Notes: generated from the sequence alone by a model not told the origin. 64,000 bases of DNA from Porphyra umbilicalis (GCA_002049455.2 KV919110.1:1-64000), one strand, 5' to 3'; positions 9,721 through 20,519 are shown, counted from the first letter of the stretch. Program-made: numbers and translations.

Positions 9721-11538
9721 ACCTACTTCACAGTAGCTGCTGTCCATCCAGGCGTATGATGGGACCAAAAACAAAAAAGAAAAAGCGACCACTGCCATGG
9801 ATACGCGAGGTGCTGATACTGATCATGGTCAGAGGGTACGGCGCCAGTATGTTTCTGCACACCGTGCGTGCCGAAGTGACGGGCGATCCGGGGGGATGCG
9901 GCAGAGATGCTGCGAGTTGAGCCACGATCGCGCGGCGAGGCGCGAGTTCGGCCGACCGGGTGCGCACGCGACGTTGGTTGCACGCTGGCCTTCGCTAACA
10001 AAGAACCACAAGCGCGTTCAGGGGGGCCGTGAACACGGGGTGAGCTTCAAACGGAGGCCCTTTGTCCGTCGCGCGCCCTGCCTCAGCCCGGCGAACAAAA
10101 TTCTCGTCAATTACAGTCGCGACTCACGAGGCATTCCCGGTCGGCAACGGCGGCTCTCCCCCCCTTTGGCGCCACGCGCCAATGGCCCCCGTTCCGCGTC
10201 CGGCGCACGCCGCGCATCCTCCCGATGATCGGGAGGATGCGCGGCGTGCGGCCCGACCGCCACGGCGTCGCGCGCCGGCCGCTGCCCGGTCGCCGACCGG
10301 GCGCGCCGCGACCCCACGACGCGCGCGGGCGGGGTGTCCCGCCCCCCGCCTGCCCAGATCCACCGCCGCCGGGGGCGCCGCGCCCGCGGGAAACACAGAT
10401 TAACCCGCCGGTGGCGGGCCCGCCGAGGGGGGGGCCCGCCACCGCGGCGGTTGCGGCGCGGCGGGGTGTCAGCGGCGGCCCCGCAGCGGCGGCACGGCCG
10501 GCACCGCCGTCGCCCGGCACGGGGGGCGAGCGGCTCGGCCCCCCCCCGCCCTGCGGCGGGCGCCGTCGCGCCCGCGCGCCCGCCGCGGTCGGCCGCCAGC
10601 TCGCAGCATGCTGGCGCGCCGCGTTGCTAGCAGGGCGGGGCGCCGCCCCCGGTCGCCGCGGCGCCCGCACCGACGCGCGGGGTGGGGGCGGCGGCGACAG
10701 CGGCGGCGGCGCCGGCCGACGCGCGCTGTCGCCGTGCCGCCGCCCGGCGGTCGCCGTATCGGGGGGAGGGGGGAGGGGCGGGGGGTGCGCGGCGCGCCCC
10801 ACGGGGCCGCGCACCGGCGTGGCGGTCATCGGCCAGCCGCCGACGGGTCGCGATGGTGGCACCCCCCGCGGCGGTCGGCAGACAGCGGCAGCGGTGCCGG
10901 CAGCCGCCGCCGCGCGTGGCATACCCCGGGCCGTGGCGCGTCGCCCACCCGCGGCCGTGGGCGGGGGCGATGGCGAGTGGCGGGGCGCTTGGCGAGTGGC
11001 CGCCTCGGCGGCAGTGGGAGGCGCCAGCCGGCGGGGGCCGGCTGTTGCTGTTTTCCCGACGGCTGACGTGAGCGGGTGGGCGGCAGGGGCGTTGGCTTGG
11101 TGGGGGTGGGACGGCTGCGGCTGGGGGTCGCACGCTGCCGGTGGAGGGGGAGGGGGGAGGGGGGGAGGGGGGGAGGGGGGAGGGAGGGGGTGTCGTGTGG
11201 AGGTCGTCGACAGCTCCGCTCGACGGCGGCAGCCGGTGTGCCATGTGCGGCCGGCAGTGGTGTGCGCGGCTGGCGCGGCAGCACCCGGCATCGCCACGCG
11301 GGGTCGGGCGGGGAAGTGCCTGCGGCGGGGGCGGGCGCCCCAGCAGCCGCTGCTGCTGATGGTGGACCTATATGAGGCGTGGCTTGCGGCCGCAGTGTGG
11401 CGGTGCGGGTCGTCACTCAACGGACGCCCAGCACGAGAGGGACCGGCCACACTTGACGAGCGACACCGCCTCCCTCATCCCGCCACTCCCCCCCCTCTGC
11501 CAACGTCTGCCGGCCGCCGCCGCCCCAGCCTTGCCACC
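9721..11538. other. GC-rich gene-free region with a strong palindrome
   Basis: Long frames on both strands here (up to about 450 codons) are Pro/Arg/Ala/Gly products of base composition and lack domains. The open frame on the plus strand that runs into the YcnI-like gene is the same kind of extension. Homopurine (G)n tracts occur at about 11,140-11,190. An AT-containing island CTATATGAGG at about 11,368 could be the core promoter of the gene that starts at 11539. Confidence 0.35.
10204..10250. repeat. perfect 23-bp-arm palindrome
   Basis: The arms 10204-10226 and 10228-10250 are exact reverse complements around a single central G at 10227 (core CCTCCCGAT-G-ATCGGGAGG). Matches continue imperfectly outward. 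It would form an extremely stable cruciform or RNA hairpin. Confidence 0.9.
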
Positions 11539-12087
11539 ATGGCCCCCTCCACGCGCGTCTGCGTGCTCCTCGCCGCCCTCGTCGTCGCCGCCGTCACCGG
11601 CGCCGCCCCCGTCGTCGGTCACGTGACCATCAACCCCAAAAAGGCGCCAACGTCGGGGCACCTCCTCTTTAAAATCCGCCTCCCCCACGACTGTGGCGAC
11701 AAGACCGTCGGCACGAGCAACATTACGGTGACCCTCCCCCCCGGCGTCGTGTCGGTCAAGCAGGAGCAGGTGGCGGGGTGGCTCGCCATCCACAAGATGA
11801 AGACGCTCGACCCGCCGCTCGTGTCGGGCGGCAGGTCCTACACCGAGACGATGGAGACGGCGACGTGGGTCGGCTTCCTCCCCGACGGCATGTACCGCGA
11901 GTTTGGCCTGTCGGTCAAGCTGCTGCCGCAGGCGGACGGGACGGTGCTCTACTGGAAGGCGGTGCAGGACTGCCACGGGGGGGAGGCGCCCCGCGTGTGG
12001 GATGAGATCCCGACGTCGCCGTGCAACGCGACGCGGTTGGCGCACCCGGCGCCCAAGGTGGAGCTCATTGAGGGGTACGAGGCGTAG
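11539..12087 (+). CDS. secreted YcnI-like (DUF1775) protein, putative copper-binding
   Basis: The 182-residue product begins at ATG in context CCACCATGG. Residues 1-27 are a signal peptide (basic start, Leu/Ala/Val core, VVG before His28). The rest follows the DUF1775/YcnI pattern: HVTINPKKAPTSGHLLFKIR, a conserved Trp (81) in VAGWLAIHK, WVGFLPDGMYREFGLSVKL, then GTVLYWKAVQDC and W154-D155. In bacterial YcnI the mature N-terminal His, with a Glu and a Trp nearby, binds Cu(II); here cleavage before His28 would leave the same free N-terminal His. Four cysteines (8, 52, 145, 162; three in the mature protein) may give a disulfide absent from most bacterial forms. Upstream in-frame extension lacks features and is ignored. 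The family is mainly bacterial, so its presence in a nuclear genome suggests ancient transfer. Copper binding is inference. Confidence 0.82.
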   Translation: MAPSTRVCVLLAALVVAAVTGAAPVVGHVTINPKKAPTSGHLLFKIRLPHDCGDKTVGTSNITVTLPPGVVSVKQEQVAGWLAIHKMKTLDPPLVSGGRSYTETMETATWVGFLPDGMYREFGLSVKLLPQADGTVLYWKAVQDCHGGEAPRVWDEIPTSPCNATRLAHPAPKVELIEGYEA

Positions 12088-12633
12088 GGCGGGTGGCGGC
12101 GGTGGGGTGGGGGGCGCCTCTTGTCTCCGGCGCCGGTGGTTGGATGGTGGGCGGTTGGCGCGTGTCACGCACCGGTGGAGTGGGGTCGCTTGACTGGCAG
12201 TTAGCTTAGTAGCGGAGCGGCCGTACGGCGAGGCTAGGAGCTCTTGTCTTGTCGATGGAAACGGTCTTGTGGTCGAGGTATCGTAGACCCGGAAGAGGCG
12301 GTCAGCACAATGTGCTGAATGTCATTCAACTGGCCGACACTCTCAACCTTGTACCGTGTGGGGGATCAGGCTCCGAGGCCGTTGGCGAACCAGCTCCATC
12401 GGTCCCGTCGCTCTACCGCCACGACGTCCGAGACGCTGGCCACGAGGGGCTCGGACGTTCATGTCCTCAACAGGAGACGTCGGTCAATGTTCTTTCTGGT
12501 GCTCTCTTTTTGGGGCTGCAGTCCGTGTCGCCTAGTCGACCACGTGCCACGCAGCGACAGACGTCGCCCTTTCTCACAACAAAAAGATGGTGCGTTAGTT
12601 CTTACACGTTCCATGATGGCATCGGTCACAACA

Positions 12634-12758
12634 GCCGGGTTAGCTCAGTCGGTAGTCACGTGCAATTCACCTGCATGCGAACCAGAGCGCCAGACTCTTA
12701 CTGGGCGGTCAGTCCAGCTGCGATCTGGTGGTCGGGGGTTCGAGCCCCCCACTCGGTG
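12634..12758 (+). tRNA. tRNA-Lys(CTT) with two introns, one in the D arm
   Basis: Acceptor GCCGGGT (12634-12640) pairs with ACTCGGT (12751-12757); discriminator G at 12758. D stem GCTC (12643-12646) pairs with GAGC (12685-12688), but the D loop AGTCGGTA is followed by a 30-nt insert (12655-12684) that can form its own 6-bp hairpin. The anticodon stem CCAGA/TCTGG encloses loop C-T-[CTT]-A, interrupted after position 37 by a 22-nt canonical intron (12701-12722). The T arm is GGGGG-TTCGAGC-CCCCC. Anticodon CTT at 12697-12699 gives Lys. Removal of both inserts gives a normal tRNA. Exact D-arm intron borders may shift by a base. A second copy lies at 24685-24809 on the other strand. Confidence 0.85.
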
Positions 12759-15028
12759 GTGAACCTGCTCCATGCGCAGGAGCATTCGTTTTGTCTCAAC
12801 CTCGTAGCCAGCACGATGACCTCATCGCGCCACGCTGCGCCACCCTTCGCGGGACGATGCACTATCATGCTGTTTTATGAATTTTGTCCCACTGAAACAG
12901 GAACACCACAGGCCCGAAACTGATCTGATTGCCGCCAGTCAAGTTCTGTCGCGCTCATTGCCCGTGGCTGCTGCTTCCGCCACTGTTGTTGCTGGTCCCG
13001 TTGGCCACAAAGCAGCAACGAGCCAAGTCACATCCTCAGCTTTTCTTCCTTCTGCTGGTGCGACCGCAGCGGCAACAGCTCTGGCGCCGAGGCCCCCGAG
13101 TCCCTCCCGTTCCCACCCCACGCTTCCGCGCCCGTGCGCGTGGGGGACACCAGCCGCGGGGCGCCCCCCCCCGCCGCGTCCGCCATCGGCCGGCGGGCGA
13201 CGGCGGCGGCACGACGGACCGCCACCGCCACCGCCGCCGCCGCCGCCGCCGCGGCCGCCGCTGACGCTGCCGCCCCCGCTGCCGCTGTCGTCCTACGGAC
13301 CGCGGGGCCCACGAGGGACCCCGTCACCGCGCTGCGTGCGTAGCGCGCGGCGGCCGCGCCGCGCGGTGTGCCACCGTCGCCGCCGACCGCCGCGCGGCAG
13401 GCGCGTGCCCCGCCGCCACCTCGGGGCGGCGCGCAAGCGCGCGTCGCGCCGCCACATCGGTTCCCCCGCCGCCGCGCCGCCGCGTTGATTCCCCAGCCGC
13501 CGCGCCGCCCACCGCCTGTGGGCGGGCGACGGCCCGTACCGTGGGCGGCTGCGTGGTCGCCACGCGGCCGCGTGCCGAGCCGCGTCGCGGCGGCGGCGGC
13601 GGCCGTGGCGGCGCGCCCTCTCCCCCGCCCCCGCTGCGGGTGCCCGGTCGCCACCCTCCCGACCACACGGCGGCCGCCACGGTGCTACTTCCCGACGCCT
13701 GGCGTGCCCGACAGGGCCCGTCGGCCTCGTCCGCAATGGGTGAGGGACTGCTCGGACGCGGGGTCGTGCGGGGCGCCCAGAGCGTCCACCGCCGCCGCCA
13801 GCGCACCGCGCCCCGGACGGTGCCAGTGACGACGCCGGTCGGGCCGGGCGTGACTGTCATCGCCGCTGCTGGGCCGTCACAATGGACGGAAGCGGGTGGC
13901 AGGGGGCTGTGCCGTCGCCCCCTGTGCCGGCCCGCAGGCCGCCGACAGACCGCCGGCAAGGCCAGCCGAAACACTCATCCACAGGCCGTGGTCGGACGTG
14001 TCGTCGCGGCGGACCACCCACACGTCGCGGCGGGCGTGCCGACGAGCTGGCGGCGTGGGCGACAGTGTTGGTGGGTGGACCACTGCCCGTCGGCGTCCGA
14101 CGAGCGACCGTGGCGGCGGCCATTGGGGGGCCCGTCTGGGTGGCGGCCGTCCGCCCGCGCTGCGCTGTCGGCCCGGACGCTGGCGGCTGCGTGGCTTGGC
14201 CACGCCGTCACGCGGCGAGGTCGGCGTTTCGGCGGCAGTGGATCAGCCGCGCTCAGCGACGTAGGAGCGGGTCACGCGTTTAACAGCACGGCCATGGTGG
14301 CGCGCTACGCCGCCCCTGTCGCGCCGGCCACCGTCCTAGCGCACTAAACGCGCTGGGGGTTTGCAGCAGCCTTGCACCAGCCTCCCCTTGGGGAGCTGCG
14401 TCCAAACTGCAGCTGCCCTCTCTCTTCCGCCGCCCCACGGCGGCGTCGAGGAAGAGCCGCGGTGCCAGAAGCAGCAGTCCCGACTGGGCGTCGGCGTGGC
14501 GGGCGGCCGCCCGCCGCGATGAGGCACCGCTCCCACGTGTCACCGCTTCCTGTCATCCCACGCGGCCGCGCCGGGCGTGGTCCGCAGTCTGGAATGGAGT
14601 CCACACAGTGGCGGTGTCGGGTGCGCCTCCTCGTAGGGGCCGTTGCGGGCAGGAGTGGTGGCGTCCGATACCGCACCGTCGGCCGCAGAAGCCGCATCCA
14701 CGCGAAGCTTCGCCAGCAGCGTGGAGCGCATCACAGATGGGCGCGCCCGCTTTATACGGGCGATGACGAGGAGGGGGTACAGTGTGCAATGCGCAAAACA
14801 GCGCGGGAACGCACCGTGGTGGGTGCCCATGTGCCCGTGAAGCGGGCAAGCTGTTTGCCGGCTGTCGTCAACAAAAGAGGGAAGCGCGCCCAACACGTGG
14901 GCAAACAATAGGGCGTCCATGGTCGGCGAACGATGTCATAGCGCAGCACCAGAGAGCCGAGTCGCATACAGCTGATGGCAGGCCACGGGTGCGAATTAAA
15001 AATTCGATCCCAAAAGGGAAAATATGAA

Positions 15029-15112
15029 TGATCAGAGTGGGATTCGAACCCACGCCAACGAAAGTTGACTGCGACCTGAACGCAGCGCCTTAGACCGCTC
15101 GGCCATCTGACC
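15029..15112 (-). tRNA. tRNA-Leu(CAG)
   Basis: Read on the minus strand: acceptor GGTCAGA / TCTGATC with discriminator A, long type-II variable arm (TCAACTTTCGTTGG), anticodon stem CTGCG/CGCAG with loop TTCAGGT, so anticodon CAG, leucine. No intron. Downstream on the same strand is a T-rich tract (ATATTTTCCC) suitable as a Pol III terminator. Identical copy on the plus strand at 22330-22413. Confidence 0.95.
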
Positions 15113-15847
15113 TATTTTCTTCGTGACAGAGACTGAAATTATATTCAATTTATACACAAAGGTACACCATACATCCAGGATAGACACGTACTATCCCATG
15201 GACCTAACTTCTATTGTCCATTTTGATAACCAATCAGGTCAGCAGCCGATTTATGCCTAGGTACTATCTGCTCTCTAAAAACTTCTTAGCTCCCAGCCGC
15301 TAATCGACAAAGCAGCTGATTGCTCTTTTGGGACCGCCCTTGACTCGTCTACCAGAGGGGGATACGTGCTATGAACTCAGGCTGGGGTGTCTCTCAAACC
15401 GTGCAAACAGATGGTCGTTTCTCGCTTCCCTCAATAAAACCCTCGGCCAGAAGACCATTCCGGAATGAGCCGTGTTTCCATCCTTACAGGTACACACGGA
15501 AGACTACAAAGGCGCTGTCGCGTCATCACAGTTGTTCTTCGCCTTCCGCATTTGAGAGAGAGCCTGATTAAATTGAGCCGCCGATGGGGACGAAGATGAG
15601 GCGCTGCCAGTCGAAATCGCTGTTTGCAGGTTGTTGCAAAGTCCCCACTTGGTGAGCACCCGCACACGCGGCTCCCTCGTCGGCAAAGCAAGGGGGACCT
15701 AGCAAGCTTGTTTTTGTTTGGATGTGGCGGAGTGACCTTGCCACCCTCATCTCTACAGTCAGTTGGGCGGTACCTGCAGAACCGCAGTCATCCCCGTCGC
15801 CCAATTAAGAATCCCACATGCTAAATGTCCTCAGCGCATGCACGCGA

Positions 15848-16743
15848 GTGCAGAGCCGTCAGCCGGGGTGATGTAAAAAAATGGATGACTGTGCTTCCCG
15901 CCCGCAGCCACCAAATCGGGAGATACGGTGTCGCCCGATGCCGAACTCGTGAAGGCCGCGGTGCAGCCGGCAGCCGCAGACCTGATATCTGGAACTACCC
16001 CCTCGGGCGTGTCCAGCCCCTTGCCAGCGATGATTGTCTGGCGAGGGTGGAGGATAATGTCCTGTGCCTTGATCGCCGTCTCATCCATGATCCAAACTCG
16101 ACGCCCAAGCACAATCCGCTCGTGTCGGTAAAGCAAGGTCAGGGCTGAAACCCAGCGAGCCATAACCTCAGGGCGTGAATTCTGTACTCGTCTGAGCTCG
16201 AGTGTGCCAACTCTGTATAGCTTCAGCTCTGGGCAACGTCCAAGGAAAGAAGAAAGAAACTCCTTGCCTGCGATCGTAGTGCCACCAAAGTCGGCAGCCG
16301 CCGCGTCGTGGCGAGTCTTCGAGAGAGTATCGATGTACTCCGAGCACTTGGGATAAAAAAATCGGCAGGGGTGTCATGCGCATGCCAGTCATGGCCTGCA
16401 CGCGCATATATTTGGCTACCAAAGCCTCTTCAGCCGGGGTCAAGAAGCGAAGACGGCCGAGGTGCCGAGGCGGCCCGGCGTTTCCCAGAAGCGCCAGTTG
16501 CCTTCCGAGCATTGGACGCAGGACTCCAAGCACTATAACAGCGACACGTACACGAGCTGGTGGAAATACTGGACCATCACCGTCGACTTCCCGAGCCATT
16601 TTGTTACTTTGCGCCTGGCGCTCGACGGTTTCGACCCATGGCGGCAGGCGGGCTTCAAGGACTGGATCGTAACCGTGTGGGTGATGTATCTCTCCGGGGA
16701 TATGTTGGTACAAGAATGTGTTGATGCTGCCCATCTTCATCAT
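15848..16743 (-). pseudogene. truncated DDE transposase (pogo/CENP-B-type) remnant
   Basis: The N-terminal part (16743-16168) reads as a helix-turn-helix region (LTPAEEALVAKYMRVQAM, typical of pogo/Tigger-type transposases) followed by RLWWHYDRR and a Thr/Phe-rich link. At about 16165 the frame shifts by one base and continues as MARWVSALTLLYRHERI and then RVWIMDETAIKAQD, where IMDETAI is the first catalytic Asp block, and AAFTSSASGDTVSP, the usual following strand. The sequence then stops at the inner edge of the left inverted-repeat arm (15847), so the other two catalytic acidic residues are missing. Dead gene: frameshifted and truncated by the duplication boundary. Confidence 0.6.
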
Positions 16744-17694
16744 GCCAGGGCCTAACGAGCCCGTCTAAATAGATTGGTTCTTGGCGCTTGACATGGCCAA
16801 GCTCGACCCCCTGGCGGCTGGCCTGGACAGGGTGCGTGTGCTCCGAACGGATGGCACCTAAACCCTCAAGGAACTGGTCATGTGCATGTGAGCCGACGGT
16901 GGCGACAAGGTGTCGCACAAGCCCGGGCATGGCCGCTACTGTTCCGACAGGCTGAGCCAACACCACGGGGTGCTGTCGGGAACCAAGTTCTGCCTCCGAC
17001 CGATCCACCCACCCACCGGCAAGGTGCCTTCTTTAGTGTCGCTGAACCCTGTTGCAACTCGAAACATCCAGACCATCCACGGGTAGGCGGCTCCGGTCGA
17101 GGCCATGCGGATAGATGGTAGGCCGGCTGCGCACATCTAGAGTGCTTTTCGTTCAACCGGCGTGTCGGTCTGGTCGCCACTGCTGTGCCCAAGACCGGCA
17201 ACGAGGGCGGCATACTCATCGCTGTACTACCTATGAGCGCTAGGTCCGACTGCGGGCCTTCCGTGAGACCCGATGCACTTCTTATTTTGCAACGTGGATC
17301 CGTCTATTTGGCGCTTCACTTCCTGCATGCTGACGGCCGAGACAGACGTGGTGGACAACTACTTGGTGTTGCCCAAGACGCTTGAAGCGATGGGCGCCGA
17401 GTACCTGTCGGCGGCACCCACCGTGCTGGCGCAGCCAAAGCGGCAGCTACGAGACATCCACAAGCATCACATGCAATCTAACGTCGTCGACTGACTCATT
17501 TTCTTACTCTGCGGCGGCGAGGTGTTGCTGTTTAGCCGCGTGATGGACGACTTCAACGACATGTGCATGTGCCTATGTCGCGCAGGGCGGCTCCTTCTGC
17601 GCCCCAGGTCCTTGACTCCCGAGGACCTGGATAGCGCGGAGGAGCACATCGCAAAGAATTTTGACGAGTTTTACAAGCTCGTCTACAGCGGGTG
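16744..17694 (+). pseudogene. decayed CACTA/TNP2-like transposase fragment, upstream part
   Basis: A plus-strand coding trace with several stops. Its clearest part is 17,270-17,694: CNVDPSIWRFTSCMLTAETD, AAPTVLAQPKRQLRDIHKHHM, then after a stop VMDDFNDMCMCLCRAGRLLL and LTPEDLDSAEEHIAKNFDEFYKLVYSG. The last segment resembles the helical region of TNP2/DUF4218-type transposases that directly precedes a WQFP(L/M)ER motif; that motif occurs at 20,832-20,850. I infer one gene cut in two by the insertions between 17,700 and 20,800. Family assignment is from memory of motif order and is tentative. Confidence 0.4.
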
Positions 17695-18606
17695 ACTGGA
17701 GAGCGCGCGGGTGTGGTGTTTTGTGTTGGCCACCCCGCATAATGTCGGGCCTAACGTCAACGTAGTGCTACGCCTGAGGCGTCGTACTCGTGGCTGTGGG
17801 CGCCGGTGCGCGGAAGCCGGGTGGCCCGTGGTGTCTCGCCTTTGTGGCGTGCCGCTGCGGCTTGTGAGCGCGTGTGGCGCACGTGTCCGGGTGGGCTCGT
17901 CGGATTGTCCGGTGCTGACAGCGGAGCGTGTCAATCCAGATTGGATAGTGTCATGTATGCCTGTATTTCACGCCCCGAAACCCGGGCGTGTCACGCCCGA
18001 TCACGCCCGATCACACCCTCATCACGCCCCTTTTGGGGGCGTGACCACGCACAGGTAGCACCCATTGTAAACGAATATACTTGTTCCTTGACTATGTAGC
18101 ACCCCTTTCCGACTGGCGGCGATCAATGTGAGCTACTTTGGGGCTGTATAGAACCAATCAATCACAGACCGAAGGCTGCCTTGGCATCCTTCAAGTACGA
18201 CTCTATGTCAAAGAGGTTGAAGGGGAAGACGCGTGGCTTCGCCCCATGGACGGGAGGGGGGGTAATTACGATGACGGACGTCGGCCAGGCAGTCTCGGCA
18301 TCACTGTCGCTGTAAAACAGAGGCAACTGCAGAAGCAGAAGCTGCCATCGCAGCCGCAGCCACCGACGCAGACAATGCGGGAGGGGCACCCGTGTAGGAG
18401 AGGGCCAACCCCGTGGCGCTTGCGGCGGCGTGCGAGGGCCGGTGGGCTGATCGTCTTGGGCCGCAGCAGTGCGCCCCCGCCCACGGTCCAGTGCATTGGA
18501 TTGCACTTTGTTAAGTTCGTCGGCGGCGTACTTGTTCTATGAGATCACGCCCCAGTTCACGTCCTTTTCTGCTTGGGCGTGATGAGTGATCACGTTAAAA
18601 AACGTG
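17695..18606. other. CACGCCC-motif-rich DNA flanking the hAT-type element
   Basis: Between 17,965 and 18,060, and again at 18,541-18,600, the motif CACGCCC (or its complement GGGCGTG) is repeated many times, often as ATCACGCCC. The same motif is packed into the ends of the hAT-type elements at 18615 and 25214, so this is probably the remains of an older relative into which the newer one inserted. A minus-strand frame (18,162-18,506) ends in a plausible protein-like stretch (PFNLFDIESYLKDAKAAFGL) that I cannot assign. Confidence 0.35.
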
Positions 18607-18614
18607 CTTGCGAT

Positions 18615-20456
18615 TAGGGTTGTGCATCACGCCCCTTTTTGGGTGGCGGGGTGGGCGATGCACGCCTAATCACGCCCTTTTGCACGCCCCCAACATTGGC
18701 ACGCCCATTTTCACGCCCTTAATGTAGCCCCAATGTTTTGACACTTACTTGATAGGCGATTCAAAGTACCCAATATTCTTGCAATTTGGATGCTTCAAAG
18801 GACCACAAAAATGCCAGAAAACACGCGAAACACTCTCTTGGCCTCTGCCACTGTGCGTCAAAGATGCATTCCAGCATCACGAGACGTGAGCTCGCCTGGC
18901 CTCCACCGGCTGCCCCACCGCCCGCAGTCCCACCCATCTCACCGCGCACAAAGCCAGAGCAGATGGTCATCAAATCATTCTCGGTCATGACCGCGGGGGC
19001 GTGAAGGGCGTGACACGCCCAAAGCACGTGAAAGTGCACGCCACCGGCGTGCAATTTAGCACGCCCCGCGCAGTGCACCTCGTTGCTGGATCCACCACGA
19101 GCCCGTTTCTGGCCCAAATTGCTTTTAAACGCTTGTTGAAAACGGCGTCCTGCTCGCACGCTGGGAGTGTTTGCTCGTATCCCGTCCAAAAAACTCGTTG
19201 TGGCGTGCTGGCAACGAGATTACGGCGTGATTAAGAGCTCTATGAAGTCCACTCAAGTTCTTACAAGTGCGACTTGATACACTAAACGGGTGCGGTGCTC
19301 AGTACCGGATCTGTGCCGAGTAGGGCAAGAAATACGTAGTGCTGGTACGGTGGGGCGACGATGGAGGACATCGGGGAGGTCAGCCAGCGGCAGGGCCGGT
19401 GGAGCACGTGGAGGGGCAGGGCAGTGCCAGCGGGGGGGGGGGGGGAGGGCGTTGGTGGAGGCGGCGGGGGAGCGGCCGCCACGCAGGCGGCTCGGTCTCC
19501 GCAGCGGCGGTGGTCATCGCAGCGGGATGGGCGGTGGGGCAGGTGGCAAGGCGGGGCAGAGCCAGCGGGGGGGGGCAGGGCGGGGGTGGCGGGGGCGCGG
19601 CCGCCACGCGGGGCGGGGCCATGGCGGAGGTGGCGGGGGTGCAGCCGCCACACGGGCGGCTCGGTCGCCGCAGCGGCGGTGGCTGTCGCAGCGGGAGATA
19701 GCCGACGCTGCCGTAGCCGCCACTGGCGCAAGCACAGGCCGGCGGCGGGGAAGCACGGTAACAAAGGTGGAGAATGTCAGCAGCAGTGGGTAACGGGCAC
19801 AGAGTCGGCAGAGCGACGCGGATATCGTGCCGCAAGCTCCGCAACCCCCGGGATGGGGGGCGTCGGAACCCGCTTTCTCCGCACGGGATGCACAGTTCTT
19901 TGGCAATTGTCACAGAACTTGGTGGGAAGTGAGTTCACAATACCGAGACCATTCCCTTTCGCCGTTCACGGAGGGACAGTTGCTGCTCCGGTGGCTGGCA
20001 ATAAATACCGTCAAGTCGCAAAGAAGGGGGAGCTAAGTGTGAGAACCCGGTACTCGTGCAGCACCTCGACACCCGTGCTCGACTTAATACACGCGCCTCG
20101 ACAAGGGTGTCCTAATGCAAGCGTGCAGAAATCGCAGAAACACCTCGTTGAGAGAACGGGAGAGCTCGCACGCGCTTGTTGAGCATCTGCGTACGTTTGC
20201 ATACGGGCATTCACACTATGGCCCTGTACACCATAGGAGGCGCTTCCAGAGACGCTTCTGATGCATCCAAAAAGTCGGTGTAAAATGCTCGACTGCAAAA
20301 GTATGCAAGTGAAAACATGGTTTGCACGAGAAGAACGCTCCACAGAGGCGTTTACGAGGGGTCGTGCAAGTTCTGAACGAGCAATTTGAGCCAGAACCGG
20401 GCTCGTGGTGGATCCAGCAACGAGGTGCACTGCGCCGGGCGTGTTGCACAACCCTA
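18615..20456. mobile_element. hAT-type non-autonomous DNA transposon A with 8-bp target duplication
   Basis: The ends are imperfect terminal inverted repeats of consensus TAGGGTTGTGCAWCACGCCC. They are flanked by the exact 8-bp direct repeat CTTGCGAT (18607-18614 and 20457-20464). An 8-bp duplication and a TAGGG/CAGGG end are hAT hallmarks. The left end contains at least five CACGCCC copies within about 110 bp, like the subterminal transposase-binding repeats of hAT elements. No hAT transposase frame is visible. The element is 1,842 bp but 1,366 bp of this is a nested insertion (19069-20434). Confidence 0.8.
19069..20434. mobile_element. nested inverted-repeat element inside hAT element A
   Basis: The termini are 54-bp inverted repeats with two mismatches, beginning CGCAGTGCACCTCGTTGCTG (19069-19122 and 20381-20434). 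The related hAT copy at 25214 has the uninterrupted site CACGCCCCGGGCGTG, whereas here the insertion splits it with CCG on both sides, indicating a 3-bp target duplication. The interior has G-rich internal repeats (about 19,430-19,720) and no recognisable transposase. Superfamily undetermined; a 3-bp duplication fits CACTA or Harbinger-like groups, but the terminal bases fit neither well. Confidence 0.7.
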
Positions 20457-20519
20457 CTTGCGATCACGTAAAACGTGACTTCCTAATCACGTCAAGGGCG
20501 TGAAGTACAAGCCTGGTTT

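Larger units (their letters stand above)
12289..15847. repeat. left arm of large inverted duplication
   Basis: This segment recurs in reverse complement at 21595-25140; equivalent positions sum to 37,442 in the inner two thirds and to within 13 of that at the outer edge. The inner part (about 14,370-15,847) yields identical translations over at least 179 codons in the other arm. The outer part (about 12,300-14,100) is diverged with scattered substitutions and small indels. Each arm carries a tRNA-Lys and a tRNA-Leu. The GC-rich DNA between the tRNAs (12,880-14,900) has long frames on both strands but no domain I recognise. Confidence 0.92.

Noticed and set aside
10225..11538. In-frame 438-codon extension upstream of the YcnI-like gene
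   Set aside because: The signal peptide starts at 11539; the extension is Gly/Arg/Pro low complexity and crosses the palindrome and G tracts.
14372..14911. 179-codon frame conserved identically in both inverted-repeat arms
   Set aside because: Identity is explained by DNA identity of the arms; frames on the other strand are equally conserved and none has a domain.
18162..18506. 114-codon minus-strand frame with a protein-like end
   Set aside because: No start context or family match; lies within transposon debris. Kept only as a note in the regional feature.
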